A stretch of DNA of 64,000 bases from JAAGZL01 sp050291725 (lineage in GTDB: Bacteria; Pseudomonadota; Gammaproteobacteria; Chromatiales; Chromatiaceae): contig JBNKKH010000032.1 of assembly GCA_050291725.1 (NCBI GenBank), positions 124,001-188,000 on the forward strand, in the 5' to 3' direction. The translations under genes were made by a program, and so were the position numbers. Below the pieces are notes generated by a model that saw only the letters and a list, made by a program, of their open reading frames with translations, searched no databases and was not told the origin of the DNA. Of the stretch, positions 62,462-64,000 are shown in pieces. The stretch's first letter is position 1. Each line of letters starts with the position of its first letter.

Positions 62462-64000
62462 TTAAGCCTGTTTTCCGTATCTGCGTAACAGTAACGAATT
62501 ACTCACCACGCTAACAGAAGACATAGCCATAGCCGCTCCTGCGACAACAGGGTTTAAAATAGCTAATGCGGCCAATGGAATAGCAACAACATTATAGATT
62601 AGCGCCCAGAAGAGATTTTGGCGTATTTTCCTATAGGTTGCACTGGACATAGCAATGGCTTCCACCACCAAACGAGGATCACCCCGCATCAAGGTGATAC
62701 CGGCGGTATGCATAGCGACATCTGTGCCGGTACCCATAGCCATTCCCACATCTGCAGCAGCCAGGGCCGGTGCGTCATTAATACCGTCTCCCACCATCGC
62801 AACTTTGGCCCCTTTTGTCCGCAATTTCTCTACCTGTGCAGCCTTATCCTCAGGCAACACCTCTGCAATCACACTGTCTATCCCGATAGAGCTAGCTACA
62901 GACTGGGCAGCATGGCGGTTGTCACCACTTAGCATTACGCTGGTTATCCCGCTACGCTTAAGGCTCTGCACCATATCTGCAACACCATCTTTAATCGGGT
63001 CGATAACCGCGATCATACCAAGCACAGACCTGTTTTCATCTAGATCAGCTACCCACATCAATGTCTGCCCCCTGGACTCGATGGATTGGGCCTGCTGTCT
63101 CATTGATTCTATCGGGATCTCCTGTTCCCGCATGAGACGTTCATTGCCTATCGCCAATCTGCGTCCATCCACCTCTGCCAATAACCCTCTACCCGGCACA
63201 CTCTTGAAGTTTTTTACTTGCAGTAGATCAACACTCTCATTTCTGGCGTGCTCCAATACCGCCCTGGCCAAAGGATGCTCACTCCCCTGCTGAGCTGACG
63301 CAGTAAGCTGCAGCAGTTTGTAATCGTCGCCATCAAGCGTAACGATCCGCTCTAATGTTGGAGTTCCTTTGGTCAGGGTTCCGGTCTTATCAAACACAAC
63401 AACATCCGTTTGATGGGCCAACTCCAGCGCCTGGGCATCCTTGATAAGAATGCCTTTTTTTGCGGCCACTCCAGTACCCACCATGATGGCCGTCGGGGTA
63501 GCTAACCCAAGGGCGCAAGGACAGGCAATAACCAACACCGATACTGCGGCCAGGAAGCCAACCTGTATTTCACCAAGCCATAGCCACCAGATAAAAAAAG
63601 TAATCAGAGAAACCAACACCACCACTGGAACAAAAATAGCGGAGATCCGGTCCACCAGCTTCTGCACGGGAGCCTTACTAGCCTGAGCATTCTCCACCAG
63701 TTTAATAATGTGCGCCAAAGTAGATTCGGTACCTACGTTAGTAGCCAGGATGCGCAACATGCCATCACCGTTAACCGAAGCTCCTGTAACCACATCCCCA
63801 GGCTCTTTGGAAACCGGCATGCTCTCACCAGTCAACATGGACTCATCCATCTGACTGCTTCCTTCAAGTATCAATCCATCTACTGGCAGTCGCTCTCCAG
63901 GACGCACAATAATCACTGCGTCACGCTGCACACTCTCAGCCGGCACTTCAACAATCCTGCCATCGAGTTCGATCCTGGCAGTTTCTGGACGCAAATCCAT
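62462..64000 (-). CDS. copA: Copper-translocating P1B-type ATPase, C-terminal part (runs off window)
   Basis: The last 512 residues of a CopA-type Cu(I) exporter; the frame is open at position 64,000, so the N-terminal HMA domains and first membrane helices lie beyond the window. The segment begins at MDLRPETARIE, a conserved internal segment, not the true start. Visible motifs: TGESMPVSKEPGD (actuator), CPCALGLATP (transmembrane Cu site), DKTGTLTKGTP (phosphorylated Asp), SEHPLARAV (His-Pro) and VGDGINDAPALAAADVG (hinge). The C-terminal helix pair has YNVVAIPLAA and MAMSSVSVVSNSLLLRR, which fits the P1B-1 copper subclass. Confidence 0.96.
   Translation of the reverse strand: MDLRPETARIELDGRIVEVPAESVQRDAVIIVRPGERLPVDGLILEGSSQMDESMLTGESMPVSKEPGDVVTGASVNGDGMLRILATNVGTESTLAHIIKLVENAQASKAPVQKLVDRISAIFVPVVVLVSLITFFIWWLWLGEIQVGFLAAVSVLVIACPCALGLATPTAIMVGTGVAAKKGILIKDAQALELAHQTDVVVFDKTGTLTKGTPTLERIVTLDGDDYKLLQLTASAQQGSEHPLARAVLEHARNESVDLLQVKNFKSVPGRGLLAEVDGRRLAIGNERLMREQEIPIESMRQQAQSIESRGQTLMWVADLDENRSVLGMIAVIDPIKDGVADMVQSLKRSGITSVMLSGDNRHAAQSVASSIGIDSVIAEVLPEDKAAQVEKLRTKGAKVAMVGDGINDAPALAAADVGMAMGTGTDVAMHTAGITLMRGDPRLVVEAIAMSSATYRKIRQNLFWALIYNVVAIPLAALAILNPVVAGAAMAMSSVSVVSNSLLLRRYGKQA

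Overview
The window looks like the chromosome of a free-living, biofilm-forming gammaproteobacterium. The evidence is the gene content and grouping: rnfABCDGE followed by nth, purM-purN, hda, a FabA-type dehydratase, DUF3422 and DUF1841 proteins, a LapD/LapG adhesin-control pair, and an exosortase A (XrtA/PEP-CTERM) exopolysaccharide locus. The genus cannot be fixed from the sequence. No tRNA, rRNA, CRISPR array, phage or insertion sequence was recognised.

Positions 1-23,240 hold an exopolysaccharide/exosortase locus in two converging blocks. The plus-strand block (46-9401) encodes a polymerase-like membrane protein, three glycosyltransferases, a secreted DUF4091 protein and a heparinase II/III-type protein. 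Its first 6 kb is visibly A+T-rich. The minus-strand block (23,237 down to 9413) encodes a PEP-CTERM protein, a Wza-like export protein, an outer-membrane beta-barrel, a Wzz-like chain-length protein, a BY-kinase, an ExeA-like ATPase, GalE, WecC, WecB, the exosortase A/EpsI fusion and a WecA/MraY-type initiating transferase. Together these would build, polymerise and export a polymer that may contain ManNAcA, and would process PEP-CTERM proteins.

Positions 23,534-34,954 (all minus strand) hold a type I secretion and c-di-GMP adhesin-retention locus: LapG-like protease, LapD-like receptor, a very short RTX protein with a LapA-like N-terminal retention module and a PAAG site, a small ORF resembling an orphan secretion signal, a TolC-like protein, a LuxR-type regulator, a LapB-like ABC transporter and an HlyD-like adaptor. 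It directly abuts the exopolysaccharide locus on the same strand, making about 34 kb of matrix and adhesion genes.

Positions 35,196-53,164 are mostly housekeeping: proS, fabA, cpdA, a PilZ-like protein, a YihY-family protein, hda, a CDP-alcohol phosphatidyltransferase, purM-purN-DUF3108, a dCMP-deaminase-like protein, a secreted protein with an internal duplication, a DUF3422 protein, apbC/mrp, metG, yegP and a YpfJ-type metallopeptidase.

Positions 53,431-53,712 carry three copies of a hairpin-rich tandem repeat. After it come the Rnf electron-transport operon (53,918-59,119), an opposing gene for a degenerate RpfC-like sensor (histidine box lacking His), nth, a DUF1841 gene, a small HMA-domain copper chaperone and the C-terminal part of a CopA-type ATPase that runs off the right edge. 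Palindromic GC-rich repeats of a second family occur between wecC and galE (two copies) and after the purMN operon (one copy).
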